A stretch of 64,000 nt of DNA from Branchiostoma floridae (Eukaryota > Chordata > Leptocardii > Amphioxiformes > Branchiostomatidae): the NCBI RefSeq assembly GCF_000003815.2, contig NC_049986.1, positions 13,089,876 through 13,153,875 on the forward strand, read 5' to 3'. A program made the position numbers and the translations under genes. Below the pieces are notes generated by a model, which saw only the letters and a list, made by a program, of their open reading frames with translations, did no database searches and had not been told where the DNA came from. Positions 1-13,217 of this stretch are shown piece by piece. The stretch's first letter is position 1. Each line of letters starts with the position of its first letter.

Positions 1-102
1 GAGATTGTACAAAATCCCCACTTTATTTCATGAGAGAATTCCCGTGGTTACACTGTGTTCATGCGCTTCTAGGATTGCAAGACAGATATGCCGAGAGCTA
101 AC

Positions 103-3100
103 CTGCAATGACTCCATGATCCGCCATATAATCGAACAGGTCGTTTCCACAGCCTGGCTGCTCTTGGCCTCCATTTGGGTAGAAATCAAGATGGCCGATG
201 GCTTGGTCCATTCCAAATCCTGAAGAACAAAAACTGTGTTAACCAATACATTTTGGTCAGGAAAGTTATACCAATGGTAAAGCATGGTTCACCAAGCTGG
301 CGCAAGCAACTTTATGGTATTGGCGGATAAGTACTAACCTAGTTTGTGATTGGCATCTGCATCGGTGTGGATGACGTCAACAAAGATGGCGTCCGTAGTA
401 TCCAGACGTACCTCTGGAGGTTTGTCCTCAAAGAATGGATAGGCTGGGTCCAGGCCTGAAAATACAAATCTAACGGTTATTTTTTGTGTAGTATTTCTGT
501 ATCGTGTTGTACATTTGCGTCTACGGTTAGGACCATGTCCTGCCACTAAACCAACTACCATGACACAATGGGGTCATTCTCTGTCACTGAAACGGTCTGA
601 CCAGCATAGTTGTCAGGTCAGTAACTCCTGATCCTATGGAGGCTATTCTTAACTAATCAGTGCCATGTCTAACACAAAAGTTGTCTATTGCCGCGAAACC
701 AGTGACATACCTGTGATTCTGCCAAGGCGCCCGTTCAGCCTCTCCCCGGCGTAGCCTGCCACATGTGAACCGAGACTGTGGCCGATGATGTGCATGTCTT
801 TCTCATCTGCTCTGGTCAAAAACTTCATACAGGAAAGACAAAATACAGCAGTTCAGATTTGTGAACATCTTGAAAAGAAAAAATCACATATCCCAAGTTA
901 GTAAAACAATTGTACTTCATACCTTCTCAAAACACACATAAAGAAAATTAATCAATTAATTAAGCAATCAAATAATTCATCTTGTGGCAATGAAATTCAA
1001 TGTTTTAGGGCCTGAAGAAAAAGCGGTCTTTTGTGCATGGAGAATCTCGACGTTCCGGTGACCGTTTGCCTTCCTCAGGGAAACTCTGACTGGGTCACAT
1101 TGTACTGCATCACTAGGTGTCGCTGCTTAAAGGTGGCTCACATGCAGAAACTTATCATCCGCTTCCTCACCCGTAGGAAGATGATGAACCTGGCCAGTTT
1201 GGCGCCCACCACCCTGATGTCAGCGGCCGCCTGGGTGTAATCCAACGTCTGCGAGCTGGAGCTCCAGTCCACCAGGAACATGTTGACGTCATCACGGAAC
1301 AAGATGGCGTTCTTCATGTCTTCTATCCAGTCCACATTCGTGTCGTCCAGGAAACCATGAACGACAAACTTTGTGGGCCTAGAGCTGGAAGATATAAAAA
1401 AAATACACATTTTTAATCTCACGTCAAGAAACATATGAAGTATCTACCACAAGAAAATAAAAAAGGAAAATCATAATGAAGAATGAAGTTTCCCATGAGC
1501 CAGTTCGAACTTACCTGTTGAAGTAGGAGTCCCGGATGCTGTCGATGTTCCAGATGGACAGATGCTGAGGCTCGTCAGGATTGTCCCGTGTGTGCAGTTT
1601 GAACTTCACGTCAATCTTCTTCGGCAAGGTCGGCAGGCGGGGAACGAAGGGCTCGTGGATCCGGAAACAACCCAAGTCCGAGTCACACACTTTGTCTTCT
1701 GCAAAAAGAGTCGCTCGTATCAGCAGGATCACGATAGAACTGTGATTTCACACATAAGCAGCATATCAGTACTCATCGAGTTGCTCGTTGGTTTTCTTCC
1801 CAAAAAATACTGCTTGAAAATGTAATTCAGCGAGTAGGACATTTGGATTTGAGTTTAGGATAGACGAATCATATCAGGTACATAATGGCTACATCAAGCG
1901 TATTGTTCAAACAATACTAAAGAAAGCCGCGCCGATGAAGATGGCGGTTTTCGATCGGCTGATTCCGGACAGACCCGAGTTTTACCGATGAACCGTATCT
2001 ATTTCCATGGTAACAGATAAGTTAAACCAGATCTGTCCTATACCTACACCCAAGTCATTAAACCAAATCAGAGGTCGGCGGTAGACATGGCCATGTGCCT
2101 GAAGTGATTACCTCCATGAAAGGTGCATTGACATGTAGGGGCTGGCCTGACTCAGACAACAAAATGGCACTTTGTTTGCACAGAGGATACACCAGTAAGC
2201 TACTGGTCCGCAGGATTGGAGCCATATGGCTGACAGCGCAGTGGATTTACAGCAGGAATGAGGGTGGCGTAAGGCCGGCCAATTCTCACAAATAAGGCAC
2301 TTTATTTTGGATTTTATCGTTAGAACCTTTCAAGAACAGTAGTTGTCAAATCGTTGGGGTAATAGCGAGCTATTACATTCCCATCGATTTTAAAGGAATA
2401 GGTTCTATGGTTAGCGTAAATTGGAATTCTAAGTTGATTAAAACATGGAAAGACTCAACTACCGATGAAGGTTTATAGGTAGACTATCACTGAAGGCGTA
2501 GAGCCAGTTTAGTTTAGTCCAACACACTGTAAACTTTCGAAAATCCTGTCATTTATGTAAATTGGGGAGTACCTAATGTTACATATGCTGAGCCTTGAAA
2601 ATTGACTTCAAACGTTACCGTTCAACTATCCGGAGACTTGATGAAAACTATGACCATGGACGGCGACACAGCGTTATGTCGTCAAAGCAACGAGCAAATT
2701 TGACTAAGTCTGATGGAAAATGGGGACCTTAATTCATAAGAGAGCATAAAAAGAATGTCGAAACTTGATAATCTTTTCCACACCAAATTTCACAAATCAT
2801 ACACAGGGCAAATACTACGAGCGAAGTTAAAGATGTTAATCAATTGCTGATAGATTTATTCTGTCTCGGCAAAAGAAAATCACTAATAATTAAAAGGCAA
2901 GCTCTCTCTGAGCAAAGTTCGCGCAAATCGGAGGCTTTATCCGTTATCCCTCCCAGTCTCTTCCAGACACTGAGACAGTTATAGTCTGGTATTCACCAGC
3001 ATTGCTCTGCCCTATCGAATAATCCGTTGCAAACGGCCAAGAGTTTCTTGCACTGGAAGAAAGTGATGCAGAGTTGAGTGACGCAGGAGTGGTGTGATAT

Positions 3101-4155
3101 ATCAGGCCAGTATCACCCCCACTGTTATCAAAACTGTTTTCACATAAATCATGCTGTTCGAGATCGCTTCCAACTTGGCTACTCGCAGTGCAAAAGTTTT
3201 ATTTCGGTTTTGTCTCTCGCCCTGCGGCAGAAAGTGATACCGAGTCGAGTCGCGCGGTCGTGGTGCGATATGTACTGTATCACTATCAGGTCATCCTCAC
3301 ACCACGGCCATCACCCCTGACCCACATAGCGGTTCGCGTGGACATTCTGTCTGACAAATCGTTGCTCTCTGTCCTACAGTGTCCGTACTGAGTATAACCC
3401 ATCGGACGGACGTGTTTCACAGCTAGCATTTTGAGTCCCCAAATTTGGTTTATCCAGAAAACCTACAGGAAACAGGAAACAATCCTTGATTAAGGACGGG
3501 GAAAGCTTGGCCAGGAGAAGTGTACAGGAAATGGCGGAAGAATATCAAAAGGTGCCGCTAAAACAAGCCGGGTGCCCAAGCCGGCCGGTGCCCCGGCCTT
3601 CCCTTCGACCACGACGCCGCCCGAGAAGAAAATCGTACAGTGCGATGCACTTAAGGCTGCCTTCAGCGGCTGCGCATCTAGCGCTTTTTTTATCTCACAA
3701 AGTCCTTCGCCATTCAGAAGAGAATAACGATTTGGAAAATTGAAGTACGTTCACCAAATCCACGAACTTGTGGTGTTCGACTCATAAATACCTAGCCTAA
3801 GGAAGAGTCGCGGTAAAGTTAACATTAGTAGTCACCATAATTCCCATTTAACCATATCGTTTATGCAACAAGCAGCGTATGCGGAGGGAAAATGATGAGC
3901 TACTAGGATATGGAAGCCATCATCTCCAAGAACATCTAATTAAGCAATTCAAATTGATGGTTTCGGGGAGTTACAAAATCACTTCCAGCTGTTCTTAATA
4001 GTCGAGATCGCCACGTCTCACCCAACAAGGTCGGGATTTACGTACATCGCCACGACGAGACACAAAAATACTCGATATTAAAGGAAAATGAAGAACTCAC
4101 CTTTTCCTGAAACGCACACGTACAGAAGGGAGGTGAATAAAGAAATGATAAACAT
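103..4155 (-). CDS. Pancreatic-lipase-like secreted lipase A (5' part; 3' end beyond window)
   Basis: Six coding exons on the minus strand: 4155-4101, 1698-1515, 1384-1171, 822-711, 455-339, 219-103. All junctions are GT/AG and frame is kept for 799 nt (266 residues plus one base); the next exon lies outside the window. Exon 1 encodes a signal peptide ([18 protein letters not shown]) with A at -3 of the ATG. The hydrolase fold carries the nucleophile Ser167 in GHSLGSH and the acid Asp191 in GLDPAYPFF; the lid region starts after DFYPNGG (exon 6). The catalytic His exon is missing only because the window ends. Family knowledge: pancreatic lipase/vitellogenin-like lipases hydrolyse triacylglycerols or phospholipids outside the cell. 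Exon lengths 55/184/214/112/117/117 match lipases B and D, so this is a paralogue. Substrate cannot be told from the sequence. Confidence 0.9.
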
Positions 4156-4275
4156 TTTGAAAATTCGTGATCACGAAAGTAGGACGATGGTGAGCTCTTG
4201 TGAGCGAGTTCTGAAGTATCTCTGGACCTGACACTCAGAACAGACGATAGTTCTCTATCAGGAGCATACCAAGTC

Positions 4276-4283
4276 CTTATATA
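4276..4283 (-). promoter_or_regulatory. TATA box of lipase A
   Basis: TATATAAG reads on the minus strand about 120 bases upstream of the lipase A start codon. A start site some 30 bases downstream (near 4250) would give a 5' UTR of about 95 bases. The neighbouring genes show no comparable TATA element, which fits tissue-specific expression of a secreted enzyme. The start site is inferred. Confidence 0.5.
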
Positions 4284-4289
4284 TGCAGG

Positions 4290-7200
4290 GGTGACACTGA
4301 GTATTTATTTTCCTTTGGGAATTTTTAGCGGACAAATTTGGCAAAGTTTACACAATGATGACGTTTTAGCCGACATAGTCTCGTGACAGAGAGTATTAAT
4401 TGGCCCTTATGAACGTAACGCGTCATGTGTTTAGGGAGATGCGTTCACATAATGATAAAGTATGATTGATGTAATCTTCCAGTATGCCGAATATGATTTC
4501 TGACGCACTTTTGTACTATATTAGCCTGAAGCTAGTACTATATTTGAGTACTAACAAAGTTATCATGTTATCGAATTTCCTTGACAATGCGGTTACTATA
4601 GGATGATTACATTAAAACTGTCGGTTCCGCGTCCTCTTCCTTATCATTATCCGAAACTTCGTGACAAATGCGCTAACAGCACAGATGTCCTTCGGGCGGT
4701 TATATGTTGTGTAAATATAGATAAAGCTGTCTTTCTCGGTCAAGGTGGTTCTCCATGTTGACACCAAAACGTCGTCATTTTATTCTAGCCGGCTAGTCAT
4801 GCCCGATAACGGGCACCTCACTGTAGTCTATGCGTACTTTTTGATCTGTAACAAATAGGCACGTGGTTCTTGTTGGTGCACTGTTACCCCCCACCCACCC
4901 CTTCCCCGCTCACACCCCCACCACACCCGCCGGTCTTGACGCTTCTATTGGCTCATGTGATTAACGAGCGGCTCGCACAGAGGCATGTCCCGTGACCCAC
5001 GGTCTGTCGGAATTCTCGGCCCTTTTATCTAACCGCAAGTGCCCCTGTCATCTTACACCGGGGAATGTTCTATCGGAACCACGTGGTGCCTTTACTGATA
5101 CAACAAGAAGTGACAGGAACTTGGCACGATGAACGTACACACAGCTTCGTCTGACCTAAACGCGGACAGTCAGTTCCTATATTCGCAATTTTAACTAGAA
5201 GCCATGTGTACGAACTTCGTAATTCGAAACACGTTTCGCTATCCGGCCTCAAAGGCTCCCCTGGCTCCAGTAAGCTTTGGGGTCAGGGCAAGATATAAAG
5301 CAAGAAATTAGGACACCGTTAACTATCAATGCAAGTACGTAAGCTTCCTGTGTGCTGGTGTATAAAATTTGATTATGTCTATAGGTGTGAATATTTCTTA
5401 TCATCATCTTGCATCTCACATAGTATGCCAGCAGATTCCTGTAAGATTTAGCGTTATGGCACATAATATAAGCAGGAAATTAGGACACCATATGACTATC
5501 AAATACATGTACAAGTACTTTTAAAAGCTTCCAGTGCGCTGAAGTATACATACTGTAGTATATGGAATTTGATAATGCCTATCAGTGTGAATATTCTTTA
5601 TCATAATCTTATGACAAGGTTGCGTCCGACATAGTATGCCAGCAGACTTAATCGGTCTCAAGCTTCAAAGACAGACCTCTAAAGTTGGAAGGGATCAAAT
5701 CGCAGAAGATTGGTTATCTAAGTGCTGCTATTTTGGTGACACATTCTAAACCAGGTCACATGCCTGGGTTAGATGTTGTAGACCTGGTGAGTGGACATAT
5801 CATTTGACCACTTCGGTCCGGACACTTATGATTCATTGCCTGACCAACTGAATCTCTCTCCGACATGATTTGATAGATCAGGGGTCATTCCCGACGTTTT
5901 GGGACAACATTTTGTCCCAATATCAATATCAATAGCTTTCTCTCTACTTGTATTGCCTTGCTCTTAATTATCTCTCATGCGTTTCCATCTTCATCACCAG
6001 TAAGTAACGTTTTAACCTTAGCTTTCATCAAGCCCCTTGATTAGATAAACATTATTATCACACATCTAGTCAGCCTCAGTTCCCACCGACCATTGCTACT
6101 TTTAGGAGGAGAGCAGTGGTAAGTACAGCCAAACATGGCTGGGTAGGCTAGCAGTCTGGTAATATACCAGAGCTCTATAAAGCATGGTTTACATGTGCTC
6201 CACTGCCCTTATCCCACCCTCTCCCCTCCCCCTGCACACCCTTGCCTTACCCCCTCCCATTGGCTGTGGAACCCGGGCGGTATGCCTGGCCCGCGGCCAC
6301 CGTCACATGACGGGCCCCCTAAAACCTTAGATCAACACGGGTAGAATTTCAACACACACAGAACCTGACTTCTGCCTACCGGTCTTACACGCGATGATAG
6401 AACAGTTTTATACACATTTGGACATTTCTTTTGACCTTCACAATTTTCAAGACATGATTTTGACTTGCGAAAGCACTTGTGTGGTGATTTAACTAAATAC
6501 ACACCTCTTTTTTCCAGTTTGGTTCCTGTATTCAGTAAATAGGATCAAACACCAGACGTACTTAAAAGCCTAAAGGGTAAGAAGTTCTTGTCATTGTTGA
6601 TGTCACCCTTTTGACCTACACATTTTGTGGTACTTCAAATGCGTATCAATCACCGGTTTGACAGGCGTTCTGCTTTATATATCTATAGGTATGTATATAC
6701 ATAAAATGTGGTAACCGGTCAAAAGACAATAGTAGTCATTACTACACTTTGTTTGATGTGTTACCATTCAAAGATCCTACAATCTTTATTTACGTGAAAT
6801 GAATACAAAGTAAACGAAAATCTATGAATGGCAAGGAAATAAAAGGAAACGGTGTGTGTTCCAACGGTGGCATCTGAAGAAAGGAAACCCTGACCCAGAG
6901 ACTGTGTCCCTGCTCGGGACATCTGGGAAGTGTGACTGTTTGTGAGCTAAGTAAATAAACCTATCTATTTACCTATTCCAACCCTATGTAAGTGTGTGGA
7001 ATATATGATACTGAGCATACAGCGAGTTTTAGAAAAGAATGAGACTTAGGTTCAGGTATAGTAAATGAATAAAAATGGGCCAAAGGCTATCGAGCCACAG
7101 AACGCTATGGTCTCAACACTCATGCAAACTCGACTATTTCCAATTTTCTACATCAGTCCTCAGAAGCATTTTCACTTTAAAGCCACTTTCTCTATTGTAC

Positions 7201-8780
7201 CGAACGACTATCCACAACCCACCATACATGTATCCCTGCCACTTTAACCGACTTTTGTCCCCCAGCCGTCTCATTGTTGTTGTCGACTCTCAACGCATAC
7301 ATTCAGCAGATACTTAGTGACCACACCCACTCCCACACCCTTATAGATGATATAACGCAAAGTCTAATTCTAGACCCCTTGTCGCCTATGTGGCTAAACT
7401 AGAATCGCTGCCAAACCTACAATGTTTTGTTCATTTTTTGAAAACTAATTAAGCTACACAAGGCGTTATATTGCTGGCTTTGTTTTCGGGTATTGTATAT
7501 TTTGTATGAAGATAAAGAATTTGCCATTTGAAGTATGTCTGGACAACTGTTATCAATATTTTCTGGTACTCTCAGTACATTTGACAGTGTACGTAACCCT
7601 AGAATGCATAACGCCTTCGGGTGCATTTAGCTCCTCCAAAATGTTCGGTAACGTTTGTCCTAGTTTTGGGGACACATTTGGCGTACATCTTGGCAGCGCT
7701 AGCGTTGATCATAGCTTCCTTACTTTGTTTCATTGGTTTCCACCCCCCCACGACATCTTGATTACATAGTTTCTGGGATCTGCTGATACGTCACCGAATG
7801 GCCTGGTGTTATGCTGATGAATAGATAACATGTGTTACTCAAAACTTCCTAAACTCAAGACTTCCTCAGTCCATTCAACCTACGTTGCCTCCTAGCCTTC
7901 CGTCACAATAGGACGTGTTTTAAAAACCTTTCTGATCATGCGCAGAACGTCCTTGCCGCCTAGCTTAAGTCAGAGTTCCAAAGTGACGTGATAGAGGGCC
8001 GTGAAATTCCCTTTGTCTATAGTCTCCGAGAAAAAGCTGGAAGGGAAAATCATAACGACGTAACCATGGTATCAATGTTGCAACTTCATCCCACCCACCA
8101 TCTGCTTTAAGATGACTCTAGTAGTAGATTTGTGCACGCTCTGGGCGGCATCAGCCGTGCCCACTGTGAGCCGTGCCTGAGTCGTACTGACATAGTGTAA
8201 GTAAGTTATTGTAACTGGGAGGCTGTATCCATCACTGTCTGCTTTAAACTTTGATCAGCGGCGACCTCTTGAAGATTGAAGAAGAGGACTGACGGTGTTC
8301 AACGTTCGGTGCAGCGTCCAAATGGCTGACCCCATTCCTAACGATGTGTTATCTGGACCCGGTCACCAGTCTGTTCCCTGACTGCACTGCCTATAGGCTG
8401 GGTTTCAGTCTCCGATTTGAAATCTTCTCATGATCCCCACCTATCCATCTAAACCCATCCCTGTGATCTCCTCGGGGGCATACTGGCCCTTGTGCAGAAG
8501 AGCTGGTATATGTAGGCCCTGTCAGCAGTTTGAATTGAGTCACAGTACGCTCTATCTCAACTGCACCATGCCACGCCGCCGGTATTCTATCCCCTCACTT
8601 ATCTGAGAACCTGTCGCGCTCGGAGTTATCTCACTTCACTCTAGGTGATGACTGTGATGATAAGGTTTCAGTTGAAACTTTCATCAGCCTGATAACCATT
8701 CTCTGTTGGCTTAGGGGTGTTCTAGACCTACTATGCAATGGTTTACCTCAGATACTAGATAGCCTATATTTTCAGCCGGA
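4290..8780. other. Intergenic region, no gene seen
   Basis: No exon chain or conserved protein was found on either strand. ORFs are short and lack splice context. The stretch holds C-rich runs near 4887-4935 and 6200-6310 and a two-copy tandem duplication (5288-5645). The rest is AT-rich sequence without recognisable structure. Confidence 0.5.
5288..5645. repeat. Two-copy tandem duplication, about 172-bp period
   Basis: The segment from about 5288 to 5455 is repeated from about 5460 to 5645 with substitutions. Shared landmarks include GAAATTAGGACACC (near 5303 and 5475), a TGTGAATATT block, and CATAGTATGCCAGCAGA at the end of each copy. Divergence suggests an old duplication. Confidence 0.7.
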
Positions 8781-8782
8781 CT

Positions 8783-8800
8783 TTTATTTATCTATTTATT
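8783..8800 (-). terminator. Candidate poly(A) signals for the small secreted gene
   Basis: Two AATAAA hexamers on the minus strand (8783-8788 and 8795-8800) lie about 210-225 bases beyond the stop codon of the two-exon ORF 9007-10042. They suit a short 3' UTR for it. AT-rich sequence makes chance occurrence possible. Confidence 0.35.
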
Positions 8801-8899
8801 CATTAAGATTCTCCAAGTACAGTGCAAGAATCTTGATACATAAATAGTGAGGGAAGTAATTGAAACCAACACCAGTAACATTAACTAGCTTGTAACGCT

Positions 8900-8983
8900 C
8901 ATTCTCCTACGCAGAGGGTCTAACTCATCACAAAACGCCTGTTTCCTTTTGAGACGACGTTGGACCCTCTGCGTAGGAGAATG
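8900..8983. mobile_element. Short perfect foldback (miniature inverted-repeat element)
   Basis: Perfect 21-bp inverted arms, 8900-8920 and 8963-8983, around a 42-bp loop. The termini (CATTCTCCTACGCA) nearly match those of the 279-bp element at 53759-54037, so this may be an internally deleted relative. No convincing target-site duplication flanks it. In the gene model it lies in the 3' flank or UTR of the 79-residue secreted protein. Confidence 0.7.
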
Positions 8984-9006
8984 GCCACACTGGAAACGTA
9001 GAGATA

Positions 9007-10042
9007 TTAGTAGTTCCCTGTGGTATGGTAAGTAACCAGGCTAGACTTCACCAGTTGGCCCAGCTTGTCAGTGTGGCCTCGACTCAGGGACACCCCAGTG
9101 TCACCAAAGTCTTCACAATACAAAGCTGCTTGCTGTATCATGTAGTTAACCGGTAGGTAAACTTCGTCGTTCCAGTGATGGCACAAAAGAGCTACAAATA
9201 AACTTTTTTCGATTTTGGTTGTCCCCAAATAGCTTCGAATGTGTATCATACCGCATGGTTATTTATAAGCAGTGTCGTAAAGCCGAGTCCGTACTGTGTA
9301 TTTTGGCGCGGGCCCAGCCGAGGTTTTATTCCCGGCTGAAAGGCCTTGCCCAAACCCGACCGGCCATAAAATGGACAATAAACTTCCTGCAACCTTGTCC
9401 TCGGGAAGGTGAGACGGAATGTAAACAGTGACGTCAACACATCATACCGGGACATCAACAGTACAACTACAACATATCACAGGAAAGAAACAGTGCAATA
9501 GTTACGATTTTGCCGTGCTATCATTATCCGCGACTTGTACATTAGGTCTGTCAGCTTTTTATGCGTCATTTTGTACCACTGGTATACAATTTCGAATATC
9601 ATTTCCGTCGTCTCTTTCAAGGACATTCCAAGTATTATAAAAATTTGATGTAAGTAAGTGCAGGATATTCAATGAATGTTGCATTGCATCTAGTCTTGTC
9701 GGAAGAATAACGATATGATTAAATATATAGTCTGAAGACGTCAGACGCATAGTGTTTAGAAAATATGTAAGATGTCTCCTCGATTTCTTTAGTTTTGTTG
9801 TTTTCTATTACACTTTTCGGGTGTCCATACACAGTTTGGATGTCCATACATCTTCACAAGTCGTCCAAAATGGCGAAAAGAGATTCAAAGATCTAGCGAC
9901 TGCGTACATAGCATATTTAACGGTAGATTGGAAATGGTTAAGTTACATCTAACAACTTGAAATCGTTATTTTGTCGCACTTGCTCACCTGCACTGGTTCC
10001 TTTGTAGACGAGTAAAGACAGAAATAAAGGTATGAAGTACAT
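9007..10042 (-). CDS. Predicted two-exon small secreted protein (79 aa), function unknown
   Basis: Exon 1 (10042-9988, 55 nt) encodes a hydrophobic leader, MYFIPLFLSLLVYKGTSA, with a GCC context before the ATG and a CAG/GTGAGC donor in phase 1. Exon 2 (9191-9007, 185 nt) follows a TATTTGTAG acceptor, continues the frame and stops at TAA, giving 79 residues and a mature chain of about 60. The mature part has two cysteines (in LLCHHW and LYCEDFG), is polar, and shows no family I recognise; it lacks the ten cysteines of colipase. The leader exon matches lipase A's first exon in length and phase, so it could instead be the orphaned first exon of a lost lipase copy. AATAAA signals lie downstream. 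Join and function are inference. Confidence 0.4.
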
Positions 10043-13000
10043 GGCGGTTCCTTGGTTAGTTTCTCTGGAGAGTCCAGTTCGTTCCCCTGCCTGCCGCCCC
10101 GCTCCGGACCAAGTGGACGAAGCGACGGTTCGAACGGTCCGTCAATAAATCACACGGACATGGGCGGACATTTTCTGCAAGTAATGGCATCAAGATGTTT
10201 GTCCAGTTGGTCATCTTTCATCTTTTCGGCCCAGATTCCGCCACTAGGACAAAGGTGAGAGTGAGGGTGCAGCGTCCTCCAGGACACACTGTAGTCTGGA
10301 ATAACCTTGACGCAAGGACGCTTCGATGCCACACTTTTTCTCATCTTCCTGGAACATTTTCTTATAAGACGTTAGCGCGAAAAGGGCAGTCTTCAATTCA
10401 TTAAGACGATACTAATTCTAGCTTGTTTGAGATTCCTCGATGTCGTTAAATCATTTATCTCCCGGAGACCAATGATGCTGAGGAAGGAATTGTTGTCTGA
10501 TCGCGCTGTCAGTCATCTGTGGAATGACTTCAATCATTAGTGCCAATCAGCTTCGGGACTATTAGAAAAAAAACTTTCGCAAAAAAAGGATCGTTGTTTG
10601 TAGAGGTCTCACGGAATGGTGATGAAGATCCATATGCTCTGCCACTTTACAACGCAGTTTCTTCTCATTTTGTCATCATCATCTTTGTCTTTTTCTTGTT
10701 AGCTGAGATCGCATTGTGGTGCTCTTAACTTGAGCCTGAAGAGAGCGTCCATTGTTCATTGGATATGGATGATAGCCGTGAGAGATCCAAGTGAGTTGAT
10801 GGTCGACATGTGAAGGGTACAGTATTGATCTCAACTAAAGGCCCTGCCCCTATTACCACGTCCAACATGTAGGTAACATGGGGTCTTCTGTCAACTTAAG
10901 TGCAAGGTCGATCGCAAAGAAAACACCCATCTAATCCTTGACATTGACCTGGTGGACAGATACCTTACCGTAAGTGTTGAGATTGGCCATTTTTGACATC
11001 CCCTATTGGCATAGTGTGAGAAAATCATGGCCGTCATATATCTGCTTGGAGATAGGCAGTCATCTACTGTGTAATTGTCGATCATTACAATTATGGGGTA
11101 CAAATTCTTTGAGGGTGGAAAAATCCACATAGACTTTCATTCTTTTATTGTCCAGTCTCAACATGCTTTGGACAATTTGCCCAATTTCTTCCTTGACGTT
11201 TTATCCATTTATCTTAATTCATTGTTAACCTCGGCCTCGATCGTCGGCCCATACACACATACTCAACACAAAACCATCTAATAGGGAAAGAAAACCACTC
11301 TGTACAATGACTACACGAAACCCGGCGCAATCAAGCGACAGCGGCCTCTTACGGTGGACCAGCTAGGTGAAACCTCCGAGTGATATTTTGAAAAATGTAT
11401 AGAAGTCTCCATCGCGACTCCCCAGTATCGTGACAGATGTGCTTAAGAACAGACTCTGGCACCGGGGGTCATTCTGACACGAAATGAACTTCACTGGAAC
11501 TTGACCTCTGACACGCCTGTCTGTTTCCCTCCGCCGCACATCAGGTTCAGTGCCAAGTGCACGGCAGGGGCCCTGGAAGAGAGGGGGTGTGCAAAACATT
11601 TCCACGTGGAAGATGAGGCTTGAGTCTGGGGGAAGGGCTGGGGATGGGCAGGGGAGGGTTGGGGTGATGGGAGGAGGTGTGAAAATCCGCGCGGGATTCA
11701 GATCAAGGACTGCCCTTCGTCACATGGATCATGGATGTTGTCCTCTCTATCGATCTTTGATGAGGATTTCCACTCACAGATCTCTCTCTCTCCGTTTCTC
11801 TCACTCTTCCCTCTACATCTATCTACTCACCTATCTATCCATCTATCAGTTTTTCCATCCCTCTATCTTTTCTGCTCCCTCTCCTAATTTTCTTGAAATG
11901 CCTTCAAGTCTACATCAAGATCTTCACAACCTCATACTGTTCCTGCATCGAACGTTATTGTATTATTGTATATCGTAAATTACCGTATAGTAAAGAGTGC
12001 AATTTTAAATGACAAACAAGGCGCTCAAATGATATCCTTTTTTTGTTTATCGTGTATTCAAAGCAACGGCTTACAAAAGGTCCATCAGTTAACTTTTCCT
12101 GTGTGGGTCAGATGTTTCACATGTGCCGTCTCGTCTCCATTTATTTGGAACAGAGTACCCGAGGCGTGCGATGTATATTAACAGCCCGCTCATTTCAATG
12201 TTAGCAAGGTCTGATTCTATTTCTGGACAAACCTAGGCTATAGATCAAATGAACCATCGGGAAAGTTGACGGGCATCTGAATTACATTACTATCCTTCAT
12301 TTTTAGTCCATTTTGTCAACTTCCTATTTGAAAGCTGTCGGAGCGATGGGAGGTGACCCAATGTTTGACCTATGGTAGCGTGGATGGCAATAGGATTTTC
12401 AACCTGACTGCCGCATGTAGGTATTTCATTTTGAGTTCCATTTGTCGTTATGGCAAAACAGAAAACATTTTTTTCTACATTCCATATCTAAAGAATTCTT
12501 CCTTTATTTGCTATAGTTACGTTTCTGTTACTGAACGTTCGTCTCAGACGATCACAAAGAGAGCTATTATACAAGCCTTGCCCTGAAAAGTCCTCCGTCT
12601 ACCTTTTCCTGTGTTACATACGCAGTCCCCACTATGCTGTCGCCACATGCAGTCAGACCTTTTTGAACTGCTGTCATTTAACGCAGCTGGACTATCAACA
12701 AAAGGCCTCTAGCCGACAAAGGTAGCCCGTGATGTTGACCTTGCCTTTAGATGTGTTACATCCTGGGACAACCAGCCCCAGCTAAGGGATGAAATGTGGC
12801 CGACCAGGGAGGTTGGACCGACAGAACACCAACCCTCACCTTTGTCACACCTGGAGTTACATGTCTGACCCTAATCACTCTCTCACGTGAGGGGAGGGGA
12901 GAGTATTAGGTGTCTTAGCTGTGATCGCTATCGTCTGCATCCATTGTTCAGTGAGACGTATGTCACAAAAATGGAGACCTGCCAATCAAAGCTCGAATAA

Positions 13001-13091
13001 AGAACGAAAGGACAGTACAGACGCATCCTTTCTTACAGCCTTTCAATGCTAGTGTCAGGGCTGTTTGGCTCAACTCCAAGCAGACACTAGT

Positions 13092-13217
13092 ACCATAAGA
13101 TAGCATCAAAAGCTGTCAAAGGAGTGTATCCGGCCTAGGAGTGTTTATTACGTTTCCAATGCGCACTCCTAGACCGGCTACACTCATTTGCCAGCTTGTG
13201 GTACTATCTTATGCTAC
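13092..13217. mobile_element. Foldback MITE, 'ATAAGATAG' family copy 1
   Basis: Two arms of about 55 bases pair imperfectly: the left arm contains CCATAAGATAGCATC and ends CCTAGGAGTG, the right arm begins CACTCCTAGACCGG and ends ACTATCTTATGCTACC. The right flank (CGTAGGATCTGCTTGGAGAT, ending at 13237) recurs at 24833-24852, so the repeat unit is larger than the hairpin. Confidence 0.65.

Noticed and set aside
1..102. Extra lipase A coding sequence at the very start
   Set aside because: After the donor at 103 the minus-strand sequence is intronic to the window edge; the open frame there is chance.
11550..11978. 142-codon plus-strand frame
   Set aside because: Driven by CT/ATCT low-complexity sequence; no leader, domain or splice partners.
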